From: Halorientalis salina
GTDB lineage: Archaea; Halobacteriota; Halobacteria; Halobacteriales; Haloarculaceae
Direction: 5' to 3'
NCBI RefSeq assembly: GCF_005049285.1
Contig: NZ_SOSC01000001.1
Coordinates: forward strand, 372,001 to 436,000
DNA: 64,000 bases
Shown here: positions 38,816-46,425 of the stretch, piece by piece
Layout of the letters: every line of letters starts with the position of its first letter
Position numbering within the stretch: the first letter of the stretch is position 1
The notes under the pieces: generated by a model
What the model was told of the DNA's origin: nothing
Seen by the model: only the letters and a program-made list of their open reading frames with translations
Database searches by the model: none
Translations under genes and position numbers: made by a program

Positions 38816-39622
38816 ATGGTTGATGCGAGTGATCTGGGCAACGACGACCTGGACGTACGGGTCAGCGAGGACGGCCTCGTCGTGCGTGCCACTATCGAGC
38901 GGCCCGAGGAACGCAACTCCCTGAACGACGACGTGATCCTCGGCCTGGCCGACGCGCTAACCTTCGCCGACGAGGGCGACCCCCGGGTGTTCGTCATCCG
39001 CGGGGCCGAGGAGACGTTCTGTTCGGGCGGCGACCTCAAGTCGATGGCCGGCGTCTTCGGCGAGGACTCGACGGCCTACCGCGAGCAGTTCTCCGCGCTC
39101 GCGGGCCTGATCGAGGCGATGACCGAGGCCAGCGTCCTCACCGTCGCGGCCGTCGAAGGGTACTGCCTGGCCGGTGGCCTGGGACTGGCCGCGGCCTGCG
39201 AGTTCGTCGTCGCCCACGAGGACGCGACGTTCGGGACGCCCGAGGTCGACATCGGCCTGTTCCCGGCCCAGGCGATGGCTCCCATCATGCGGGCCGTCGA
39301 CGAGAAAGCCGGCCTGAAACTCCTGTTCACCGGCGAGCACATCGACGCGACCGAGGCCGACGAGATGGGGCTGGTGACGGAACTCGCATCCGCCGAGGAG
39401 TTCGAGGCGACCCTCGACGGACTGATCGACCAACTCGCGAACAACAGTCCGGTCCTCATCTCGATGGGGAAGGAGGCGTACTACACCCAGCGGGACATGG
39501 CCTTCGGCGAGGCGCTCTCCTATCTGAAGGAGATGATCACGCTCATCGCGATGAGCGACGACACCGAAGAGGGCATCAATTCGTTCCTCGTGGACGAGGA
39601 ACCAGACTGGAAGCAGCGGTAG
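38816..39622 (+). CDS. Enoyl-CoA hydratase/isomerase family protein
   Basis: The protein has 268 residues. Crotonase-fold landmarks are RPEERNSLNDDVILGLADAL, VFVIRGAEETFCSGGDLKSM (first oxyanion-hole segment), GYCLAGGLGLAAACEFVVAHEDATFGTPEVDIGLFP (second oxyanion segment and catalytic region), and FTGEHIDATEADEMGLVTEL. It hydrates or isomerises an unsaturated acyl-CoA. It lies divergent from the AidB-like dehydrogenase and 24 nt upstream of the BKACE gene, forming a likely operon for degrading a carboxylic acid. The exact chain is unknown. Confidence 0.92.
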   Translation: MVDASDLGNDDLDVRVSEDGLVVRATIERPEERNSLNDDVILGLADALTFADEGDPRVFVIRGAEETFCSGGDLKSMAGVFGEDSTAYREQFSALAGLIEAMTEASVLTVAAVEGYCLAGGLGLAAACEFVVAHEDATFGTPEVDIGLFPAQAMAPIMRAVDEKAGLKLLFTGEHIDATEADEMGLVTELASAEEFEATLDGLIDQLANNSPVLISMGKEAYYTQRDMAFGEALSYLKEMITLIAMSDDTEEGINSFLVDEEPDWKQR

Positions 39623-39646
39623 CCGACGACGGAGGAGACACCACAC

Positions 39647-40531
39647 ATGACATACGCAAACCAGGAATCCATCAAGGGGAACGACCCGGACAAAGCGATC
39701 ATCTCGGCGGCACTCACGGGCGCGCTGACGACACGCGACCAGTGCAAAGCGATTCCGTACACGCCCGAGGAGATAGCCGAGGACGCCGCGGCCGCGCGGG
39801 AGGCGGGCGCGGCCGTCGCGCACATCCACGCCCGGACGGAGAACGGCTCACCGACCTTCTCGACGGAGACCTACCAGGAGATCTACGACGAGGTGCGCGA
39901 CCGCACGGACATCCTGATCAACTTCTCGACGGGGGCGCTCCACGAACCGGTCGAGACACGGGCGGAGTACGTCCGGGAGGTCGAACCCGACATCGCGGCG
40001 CTGAACATGGGCTCGATGAACTACGCGAAGTACTCCGAGGACCGCGAGGACTTCGTCTTCGATATGGTGTTCGAGAACCCGTTCGACGAGATTCGGGAAC
40101 TCCTGACGACGATGCAGGAAAACGGCGTCAAACCGGAACTGGAGTGTTTCGACACGGGCCACATCGGCAACACCCGACCGATCCTCCAGAAGGGTGAACT
40201 GGAGACGCCGCTGCATTTCTCGCTCATCATGGGCGTCCTCGGCGGGATTCCGGCGACCGTCGAGAACCTCGCCCACCAGGTGCGACAGGTCCCCGACGAC
40301 GCCAACTGGCAGGTCATCGGCATCAGCGAGGACCAGTGGCCCCTGGTCGGGGCCGCCCTGGCGATGGGCGGGAACGTCCGCGTCGGCCTCGAAGACAACT
40401 TCTACGTCGAGGAGGGCCGGATGGCCGCGGACAACGCCGAACTCGTCGAGAAGGCCGCCCGGATGACCCGCGACATCGGTCGGGAGCCTGCGACGCCCGA
40501 CGAGGCACGCGAGATCATGGGCATCGAGTAG
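39647..40531 (+). CDS. Beta-keto acid cleavage enzyme (BKACE, DUF849)
   Basis: The protein has 294 residues, preceded by a GGAGGAG ribosome-binding site. Family marks are KAIISAALTGALTTRDQCKAIPYTPEEIAEDAAAAREAGAAVAHIHAR in outline (zinc-ligand H-I-H), LINFSTGALHEPVETRAEY, and VKPELECFDTGHIGNTRPIL, then IGISEDQWPLVGAALAMGGNVRVGLEDN with the second zinc site and CoA-binding loop. BKACE enzymes condense a beta-keto acid with acetyl-CoA, giving acetoacetate and a new acyl-CoA; the founder is 3-keto-5-aminohexanoate cleavage enzyme of lysine fermentation. It is cotranscribed with the enoyl-CoA hydratase. The substrate subclass cannot be set by eye. Confidence 0.93.
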   Translation: MTYANQESIKGNDPDKAIISAALTGALTTRDQCKAIPYTPEEIAEDAAAAREAGAAVAHIHARTENGSPTFSTETYQEIYDEVRDRTDILINFSTGALHEPVETRAEYVREVEPDIAALNMGSMNYAKYSEDREDFVFDMVFENPFDEIRELLTTMQENGVKPELECFDTGHIGNTRPILQKGELETPLHFSLIMGVLGGIPATVENLAHQVRQVPDDANWQVIGISEDQWPLVGAALAMGGNVRVGLEDNFYVEEGRMAADNAELVEKAARMTRDIGREPATPDEAREIMGIE

Positions 40532-40594
40532 CAGCGGCCGACGCTCGGATGGGAAGTCGGTAGGCTGAAACGAGGGGTCGACCAACCGGCGGGC

Positions 40595-41842
40595 ATGCTC
40601 CGGCCACTCGGGCGTTCGGACCGGCTCGGCGCTCGCCTCGTGCTGGGCAGTGGCCTCCTCTTCGGGCTGGTCTACGCCGCCTACATCCTCCTGACCAGTC
40701 CCCACGAACTGGGCATCGACTTCGAGGTGTACTACGTGGCCGCCAGGGCGAGCCTCGCCGGCGAGAACTTCCTCGCGGTCGCACCTGCTCGCAGCCCCGA
40801 TTTCACCTACCTCTACCCGCCGCTCACGATACCGTTCTTCTACCCCTTCGCCCTGCTTGGCTCCTGGCAGGTCGGGTTCGCGATCCACACGCTGCTGACT
40901 ATTGGTTTCGGTGTCGCGACCGCCGTGTTGCTCGTCCGCTACGTCGAGTCCCGCGGCGTCGACCTACCCTGGACCGACCGGGTGCTGATCGCCGGGTTCG
41001 TGGTCGCGTCGAGCCACTCGATCCCTTCGCTCGTGTTCGGGCAGGTGAACCACCACCTGGCGTTCGCCATGACGCTCGGCTTCCTCGCGCTCGAACGGGG
41101 CCGTGACGGGCTGTCCGGCGCTGCCTTCGCGGCGGCGGCGTTCGTCAAGGTGTTCCCGGCGGCCGTCGGCGTCTGGTTGCTCCGCCAGCGCGCCTGGCGC
41201 GCGGTCGGGACTGCGATCGGGACCGGACTGGGACTCATGGCGCTTTCCGTCCTGGCGTACGGCCCTGACCTGAACGTCTTCTACGTCACCGAGGCGTTGC
41301 TCCCGCGGCTGGAACACGAGCAGTTCCTCGGCGGGCTCGACCCGTCCGCGACGTACCTCACGCTCCGCCGGCCGCTGTCGGTGCTGTTCCCGCAGGGACC
41401 GTCACTGCTGTGGGTCGCCGGGGCGCTCTGCCTGCTCGCCCCGCCGGTCGCGTACCTCTACCGCGACACTGACGCGGCGATAGACCGACTCGTCGCCATC
41501 CAGGGGACGCTCGTGGCAATCCTCCTGTTTTTCCCGTCCTTTCCCATCTACGCCGTGATCCTCTACTTTCCACTGATCCCGCTGCTCTACCTGCTCGAAT
41601 CAGGGCGGGCACGCTCGCTGTTCGTCGGCGGGGCGCTGCTCGCGAATCTCTCGATACGACTGGACGACCTCCGGGCGGTCCTCGAACTGTTGCCAGTCGG
41701 TTCGGGAGTGACTGACGGCGTTCTCGCTGTCGCCGCTCCGGTGTTCACGGTCGGCACGCCGCCGCTCTACGGTTTCCTGTTGGTGCTGGCGGCGTGTGTC
41801 CTGGTCCGGCGACGACGCGACGCGGCCACGCGCGGTGGGTGA
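40595..41842 (+). CDS. DUF2029 (GT87) integral membrane glycosyltransferase, second copy
   Basis: The protein has 415 residues with 10-12 membrane helices. The N-terminal loop holds ELGIDFEVYYVAARASLAGE followed by SPDFTYLYPPLTIPFFYPF, the same D-F-x-x-Y ... Y-P-P pattern as in its paralogue at 30231-31511. It likely uses a polyprenyl-phosphate sugar donor outside the membrane. It starts 63 nt after the BKACE gene but has no functional link with it, so cotranscription is uncertain. Confidence 0.85.
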   Translation: MLRPLGRSDRLGARLVLGSGLLFGLVYAAYILLTSPHELGIDFEVYYVAARASLAGENFLAVAPARSPDFTYLYPPLTIPFFYPFALLGSWQVGFAIHTLLTIGFGVATAVLLVRYVESRGVDLPWTDRVLIAGFVVASSHSIPSLVFGQVNHHLAFAMTLGFLALERGRDGLSGAAFAAAAFVKVFPAAVGVWLLRQRAWRAVGTAIGTGLGLMALSVLAYGPDLNVFYVTEALLPRLEHEQFLGGLDPSATYLTLRRPLSVLFPQGPSLLWVAGALCLLAPPVAYLYRDTDAAIDRLVAIQGTLVAILLFFPSFPIYAVILYFPLIPLLYLLESGRARSLFVGGALLANLSIRLDDLRAVLELLPVGSGVTDGVLAVAAPVFTVGTPPLYGFLLVLAACVLVRRRRDAATRGG

Positions 41843-41913
41843 CGACTGATCCGGTGGCACTCCCGTCTCTCGAACAGAACACATAGGAAGGCTGTCCGCC
41901 AAGACACGGACTG

Positions 41914-42039
41914 ATGGCCGGACACGATGAGTCCCACGGCGATGCCGAGCACAGGAGCCTTCATCTGTACCTCGTCGTGGGCATGATCCTCCTGTTCGTG
42001 CTGTTTATACTGGGCGGACAACTGCTGGCAGTACTGTAG
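41914..42039 (+). CDS. Very small membrane protein (41 aa)
   Basis: The ATG at 41914 opens MAGHDESHGDAEHRSLHLYL, followed by one transmembrane helix and the stop at 42037. The His-rich N-terminus and single helix resemble small haloarchaeal membrane proteins found near respiratory or copper genes. It stands just 3' of the converging copper ATPase. Coding is supported by codon pattern and clean helix prediction only. Confidence 0.55.
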   Translation: MAGHDESHGDAEHRSLHLYLVVGMILLFVLFILGGQLLAVL

Positions 42040-42106
42040 TCCGACCGAAAAGCGGTTAGAGCGGCGACGTGTCGACCGTGGAATGGAGCAATCGACGGTC
42101 GCGGAG

Positions 42107-44443
42107 CTACCGGAGCGAGCGAGCCGAGTTCGTGACGACGAGCAGGCTCGAGGTCGTCATCGCGAGCGCGGCGAACAGTGGGTTGAGCAAGCCGGTCAGA
42201 GCCAGCGGGATGGCGACGGCGTTGTAGAGGAACGCCCACCCGAGGTTCTGCCGGATGCGACCGTGCGTGCCCTCCGAGATCTCGAACAGTGTGAGCACGC
42301 CCTGCAGGTCGTCTTCGAGGAGGATCGCGTCCGCGGCGTCGGTCGCAAGGTCGGTGCCGCTGCCGAGCGCGATCCCGAGGTCCGCCGCCGCCAGCGCGGG
42401 GGCGTCGTTGCTCCCGTCGCCCACCATCGCCACGGTCCCGCGGCCACGCAAGCGCTCGACGGTCTCTGCCTTCGCTTCCGGCGGGACTCCCGCAAAGACG
42501 TCGTCAATCCCCCGGTGGTTCCGGAACGGCTCTACGGCCTGACCCTTGTCGCCGGTCAGCACGACTACTTCTCGCGTGGCCGATAGCGACTCGACGACCG
42601 ACTTCCACTCCGGCCGCGGCGACTCGCCCAGTACCAGGATCGCCCGCGCCTGCCCGTCCCAGCCGACCGCGACCGGCCGGTTGCCGTCCTGTCGTGCCTG
42701 CTCGGCCCGCCGTTCGAGCGACTCTGGGACCGACAGCCCTTCGGCGTCGAGGAGTTCCGTGGTCCCGACGACCACGCGCTCGCCGTCGACGGTCCCACTG
42801 ACGCCGGTCGCGTGGTTCTCGAACTCGGTGGCGGTCGGCGGATCGTCGGCCGCGTCGACGACGGCTTCGGCGACCGGGTGACTCGACAGCGACTCGACCG
42901 CTGCGGCCCGGCGGAGCGCTTCATCAGGAGTCTCGCCAGCGACGTCGACGACCTGTAACTCGCCGGTCGTGAGCGTCCCCGTCTTGTCGAAGACGACCAC
43001 GTCGACCTCGGGGACTTCCTCGAAGACCGCTTCGGTGGCGACGACGATGCCGGCCGCCGAAGCCTCGCGCACGCCCGCGGCGATGGCGAGCGGCGTCGCG
43101 AGCCCCAGCGCGCAGGGACAGGAGACGATGAGCACAGTAAGGGCGATCAGGAGCGCGGCGACGCCGGCTCCCCCGGTCGCGAGCGTCCAGGCGGCGGCTA
43201 GCACCGCGAGGACGACGACGGTCGGGACGAACACCGTCGCGAGCCTGTCGGCCAGCCGCTGGATGCCGGGACGGGCGCTCTGGATGGACCAGAGCAGTTC
43301 CACGAGCCGGTCGAGCGTGCTCGTGGCGTCTGCGCTCACCTCGACCACGAGCGGCGCGTCGGTGACGACCGAGCCCCCGACGACCTCGTCGCCCGCGGTC
43401 TTGCGTTCGGGCATCGGTTCGCCGGTCAGCAGCGACTCGTCGACCGCCGCCGAGCCGTCGACGACGGCCCCATCGGTGGGAACCCGCTCGCCGGGCTTGA
43501 CGAGCACGCGGTCCCCGCCAGTCAGGTCGGCCACGTCGGCGGGTTCGGTGTCGCCGTCCCGATACCGGCGGGCCTCCTCGACCCGCGATTCGGTCAACTC
43601 CGAGAGCAGGCCGGCCGCGCGTCGTTTCACCCGCCGCTCGTAGTAGTTGCCGAGCGTCACCACGAGGACGATGGCGACGCTCACGTCGAAGTAGAGATGG
43701 GTCCGGCCCAGCAGTATCGCGACGGTGCTGTAGGCGTAGGAACTGACCGCCGCAAGCGCGACCAGCAGGTCCATGTTCGGATGGCCCGCCCGGAGGCTGA
43801 CGACGGCCCCGCGGAGGATCGGCCACCCGGTGTAGACCAGGACGACCGTGCTGAACAGCCAGACGTTCCCGAACAGGTAGAGGCCGGCGATGCCGCCGAG
43901 GTCGATGAACGGCGGATCGTACCCGAAGTAGGTCGGGTAGAGGAAGACGACGTACCACAGCATCACCATCATGCCGAAGAAGCCGCCGATGACGAGCGAC
44001 CAGACGGACTCGTCGGCCTCCGTGTCGTCGCCCGCACTGCGTTCGTGAGCCTGGTACCCGTAGCCCGAGACGGTCTCACCGAGTTCGCGTTCGTCCACCG
44101 CCTCGGGGTCGTACGCCAGTCGCATCGTGTCGGTCGCGTAGCTGGCGGTCGCGTCGTAGACGCCCTCGCGGTCGACCGCCCGCGATTCGAGGAACGCCTC
44201 GCAGGTCGCACAGTGCATCCCGTCGACGGCGAGATACGCCTCGTCGGCGTCCTCGGGAACGTCGGCCGTGGCCTCGCCGTCGAGACGCGATTCGACGGTC
44301 TGCTCGTCCGGGGCGTCGGCATCCGCCCCGTCGAGTGCCTTCGAGACTTCCAGACAGCCGCGACAGCAGAAGTCGCCGTCTACGGACTCGCCAGTGACCG
44401 GCGGGTCGGGCGTCGGCCGATCACAGAGGGTACACTCGGTCAT
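42107..44443 (-). CDS. Copper-translocating P1B-type ATPase, CcoI/FixI-like
   Basis: The protein has 778 residues. An N-terminal cysteine cluster (CTLCDRP, then FCCRGCLEV, as in CcoI/FixI) is followed by a heavy-metal domain with VDGMHCATCEAFLE. Eight membrane helices carry the ion motif CPC at 442-444 (VSCPCALGLATP). Other marks are the actuator TGEPMPE, the phosphorylated Asp486 in VVFDKTGTLTTGE, the nucleotide-domain SSHPVAEAV, and VGDGSNDAPALAAADLGIA. It pumps Cu+ outward, and CcoI-type pumps supply copper for heme-copper oxidase assembly. The gene directly abuts the SafE-type gene upstream, and the ba3 oxidase operon lies divergent beyond it. Confidence 0.93.
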   Translation of the reverse strand: MTECTLCDRPTPDPPVTGESVDGDFCCRGCLEVSKALDGADADAPDEQTVESRLDGEATADVPEDADEAYLAVDGMHCATCEAFLESRAVDREGVYDATASYATDTMRLAYDPEAVDERELGETVSGYGYQAHERSAGDDTEADESVWSLVIGGFFGMMVMLWYVVFLYPTYFGYDPPFIDLGGIAGLYLFGNVWLFSTVVLVYTGWPILRGAVVSLRAGHPNMDLLVALAAVSSYAYSTVAILLGRTHLYFDVSVAIVLVVTLGNYYERRVKRRAAGLLSELTESRVEEARRYRDGDTEPADVADLTGGDRVLVKPGERVPTDGAVVDGSAAVDESLLTGEPMPERKTAGDEVVGGSVVTDAPLVVEVSADATSTLDRLVELLWSIQSARPGIQRLADRLATVFVPTVVVLAVLAAAWTLATGGAGVAALLIALTVLIVSCPCALGLATPLAIAAGVREASAAGIVVATEAVFEEVPEVDVVVFDKTGTLTTGELQVVDVAGETPDEALRRAAAVESLSSHPVAEAVVDAADDPPTATEFENHATGVSGTVDGERVVVGTTELLDAEGLSVPESLERRAEQARQDGNRPVAVGWDGQARAILVLGESPRPEWKSVVESLSATREVVVLTGDKGQAVEPFRNHRGIDDVFAGVPPEAKAETVERLRGRGTVAMVGDGSNDAPALAAADLGIALGSGTDLATDAADAILLEDDLQGVLTLFEISEGTHGRIRQNLGWAFLYNAVAIPLALTGLLNPLFAALAMTTSSLLVVTNSARSLR

Positions 44444-45268
44444 CTATCCCACCAGCGGCTGATAGAACGGGACCGGGACGTGCGGGACGTGAATGCCCAA
44501 GAGCATCAGTCCGTGCGAGAGCGGGATGTACCCGAGCACGAGGAACGCCGCCCCGAGCAGTCGGTGGAGGCTCCGGCGATGCGCGTCCCCGATCGACCCC
44601 AACAGGGTCCCGTAGGCGAACAGCGTCGGAAAGGTCCCGAGTCCGAGGATACCGAGGCTGAGGGCGGCCCGGATCGGATCACCAAGCGCGAACGCGTACA
44701 CGTACGCGGGATACAAGATCGGACAGGGGAGCAGTCCGTGGATCGCGCCGAGTCCGACGATGCGTGGCGACCCGACCAGCGAGTCGACGCGTGCCGTCAG
44801 GACACCGGATATCCGCTGAAACGCGGTCCCGACGAACTCGGGGGTGAAGCGGTCGAGCGTCCCCGTCCCGCCAAGGAGGTACTGGAGGCCGGCGGCGATG
44901 ATGACGATCCCGACGGTGAGGCCGGCGACGATCCGAACCGCGCGTTCGACTGGGGGAATGCCGCCGACCGAGGCGAACAGGGCACCGCCCAGTACCGCGG
45001 CGAGTGCGCCGATAGCCGCGTAGCTCAGCGTCCGACCGAGGTTGAACAGCGCGTGTTGCCGGACGGCGAACGGCGTGAGGGTGTCGCCCCGTCGCCGCTC
45101 GGTCCCTGCGTCGATGCGGTCGGCGTACAGCGTCACCAGCGGGCCACACATCCCGAGGCAGTGCGCCCCGGCAAGCAGGCCGATGACCGCAAAGGCCAGC
45201 AGGTCGGCGTTCGCCCCGACCAGCTCGACGCCGGCCAGCTGGAGCGTGAGTCCTGGACGCACGGGCAT
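44444..45268 (-). CDS. SafE/TauE-like (DsbD-related) membrane protein, copper or oxidase assembly
   Basis: The protein has about 274 residues from the ATG at 45268, with a GTG one codon earlier. It has 6-7 membrane helices. The N-terminal GLLAGAHCLGMCGPLVTLYAD is the hallmark of the cytochrome-biogenesis/urease-accessory UreH-like group found beside ccoI genes. A C-terminal half motif GLLPCPILYPAYVYAF repeats the P-C-P pattern. The stop codon lies immediately before the ATPase ATG, so the two are cotranscribed. A role in copper delivery to the oxidase is inferred from this neighbourhood. Confidence 0.85.
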   Translation of the reverse strand: MPVRPGLTLQLAGVELVGANADLLAFAVIGLLAGAHCLGMCGPLVTLYADRIDAGTERRRGDTLTPFAVRQHALFNLGRTLSYAAIGALAAVLGGALFASVGGIPPVERAVRIVAGLTVGIVIIAAGLQYLLGGTGTLDRFTPEFVGTAFQRISGVLTARVDSLVGSPRIVGLGAIHGLLPCPILYPAYVYAFALGDPIRAALSLGILGLGTFPTLFAYGTLLGSIGDAHRRSLHRLLGAAFLVLGYIPLSHGLMLLGIHVPHVPVPFYQPLVG

Positions 45269-45303
45269 CACCGACCAATCAGTCGGGCGGTCACCACTGA
45301 CGC

Positions 45304-45519
45304 TCAGACCTCCGATCCGTGCGCGTCGTGTTCGGCGTGGTCGCCGTGGGGCGAGAACAGCAGGAACAGGCTCGTCCCGATGAGGACGACGTTGACCGAG
45401 GTGACGGCAGCTGCCAGATACTCGGGTTTGAGCAGTCCGAACGTCAGTACAGGAACGAGCGCCAGGAGCGCGATCGCGACGGCGATCCGGGCCGGAACCC
45501 GGGTGAGCAGGCTAGGCAT
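45304..45519 (-). CDS. Small cytochrome ba3 oxidase-associated membrane subunit
   Basis: The protein has 71 residues from the ATG at 45519 (MPSLLTRVPARIAVAIALLA), chosen because a TTTTATTT box lies 23-30 nt upstream (leaderless). It has two membrane helices and a His-rich C-terminus, SPHGDHAEHDAHGSEV, able to bind metal. Proteins of this size and pattern occur beside haloarchaeal ba3 oxidases. It is divergent from the oxidase operon across about 100 bp and is likely the first gene of the SafE-ATPase unit. Confidence 0.7.
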   Translation of the reverse strand: MPSLLTRVPARIAVAIALLALVPVLTFGLLKPEYLAAAVTSVNVVLIGTSLFLLFSPHGDHAEHDAHGSEV

Positions 45520-45620
45520 ATCCGAAAGAGACAGGCCGGTCAAATAAAACGATACGTCCCATTCCCAGAAGGTGAAAACAGTCCCTCAAAAGTTATATGA
45601 ACATCTTCGTAAGAGCGCAT
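45520..45620. promoter_or_regulatory. Bidirectional promoter for oxidase and copper-assembly units
   Basis: The minus-strand TTTTATTT (45542-45549) serves the small subunit at 45519. The plus-strand TTATATGA (45593-45600) serves the oxidase operon starting at 45621. Both spacings fit leaderless transcripts, so one short region can control both units. Confidence 0.6.
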
Positions 45621-45854
45621 ATGGTAGAGGCAGAAGCTGGTTCAGAAACACCCGCGGACGTACAGGCGCCGGACGCGTACGCTGACGGGACGCTTGTCCG
45701 CGATCCCGAGGTCGAAAATCCGCTCGGGCAGGAGGATTTCGACCCGAAGGGAACGCTAGCACTGTTACTCGTCTATTTCATCATCCTCACGTTGATGTGG
45801 ACGTTCATGTACTACGTCGAGTTCCTCGGAAACGGGCCGACGGTCATCGGGTGA
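45621..45854 (+). CDS. cbaD: Cytochrome ba3 oxidase small subunit (CbaD-like)
   Basis: The protein has 77 residues from the ATG at 45621 (MVEAEAGSETPADVQAPDAY). I chose this over an ATG eight codons earlier because the TATA-like TTATATGA would overlap the earlier start. It has a soluble acidic N-terminus and one membrane helix (TLALLLVYFIILTLMWTFMYYVEFLG). It stands as the first gene before subunits II and I, the place of cbaD in Natronomonas pharaonis. It probably corresponds to the single-helix subunit IIa of ba3 oxidases. Confidence 0.75.
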   Translation: MVEAEAGSETPADVQAPDAYADGTLVRDPEVENPLGQEDFDPKGTLALLLVYFIILTLMWTFMYYVEFLGNGPTVIG

Positions 45855-45858
45855 TCCT

Positions 45859-46425
45859 ATGCACGTACACAACTACGAAAAACTCTGGCTGCTCGCGTCA
45901 TTGGCGTTGATCGTCGGATTCATCTCGACCATCGTCTACGGTGCCGTCGGCGCTGGCGTCGTGATGGTCAACGACGAGGGCGGCCAGGTCAACGCGAGCG
46001 GGCTGAGCGAGCATCCGGAGTTCAACGACCCCGGAGTCCGGAAGGTCGGTCCGAACGAATACGAGGCATACGTCGTTGCCCAGCAGTTCGCGTTCAGTCC
46101 GGATCCCATCGAAGTGCCCGCCAACAGTACGGTAACGTTCTACGTGACGTCACGAGACGTGGTTCACGGGTTCGAGGTCGCAGGGACCAACGCGAACGCG
46201 ATGGTCGTCCCGGGCGAGGTTTCGAAGATGACCGTCGAGTTCAACGAGACTGACGAGTACGGTGTCGTCTGCAACGAGTATTGCGGCCAGGCGCACCACG
46301 ATATGGCGGGCGAAGTCATCGTCAAGGAGCCGGGGAACTTCACGCTGGACGACGCGGGCGAGTCGACGACAGCGCAGGCAACGAACGGCACAGACGAGAC
46401 CGCGAACGGGACGGGTGAATCATGA
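45859..46425 (+). CDS. cbaB: Cytochrome ba3 oxidase subunit II (CuA subunit)
   Basis: The protein has 188 residues. One N-terminal membrane anchor (WLLASLALIVGFISTIVYGAV) is followed by the cupredoxin domain outside the membrane: YEAYVVAQQFAFSPDPIEVPANSTVTF, DVVHGFEVAGTN (first CuA His) and VVCNEYCGQAHHDMAGEV (Cys, Glu, Cys, His, Met of the dinuclear CuA site). It takes electrons from halocyanin or a cytochrome and passes them to subunit I. The short single-helix form is characteristic of B-type (ba3) oxidases. Its stop overlaps cbaA by four bases. Confidence 0.94.
   Translation: MHVHNYEKLWLLASLALIVGFISTIVYGAVGAGVVMVNDEGGQVNASGLSEHPEFNDPGVRKVGPNEYEAYVVAQQFAFSPDPIEVPANSTVTFYVTSRDVVHGFEVAGTNANAMVVPGEVSKMTVEFNETDEYGVVCNEYCGQAHHDMAGEVIVKEPGNFTLDDAGESTTAQATNGTDETANGTGES

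Noticed and set aside
43697-45547. 616-codon plus-strand frame opposite the copper ATPase and SafE genes
   Set aside because: It spans two well-supported genes on the other strand and has no family features.
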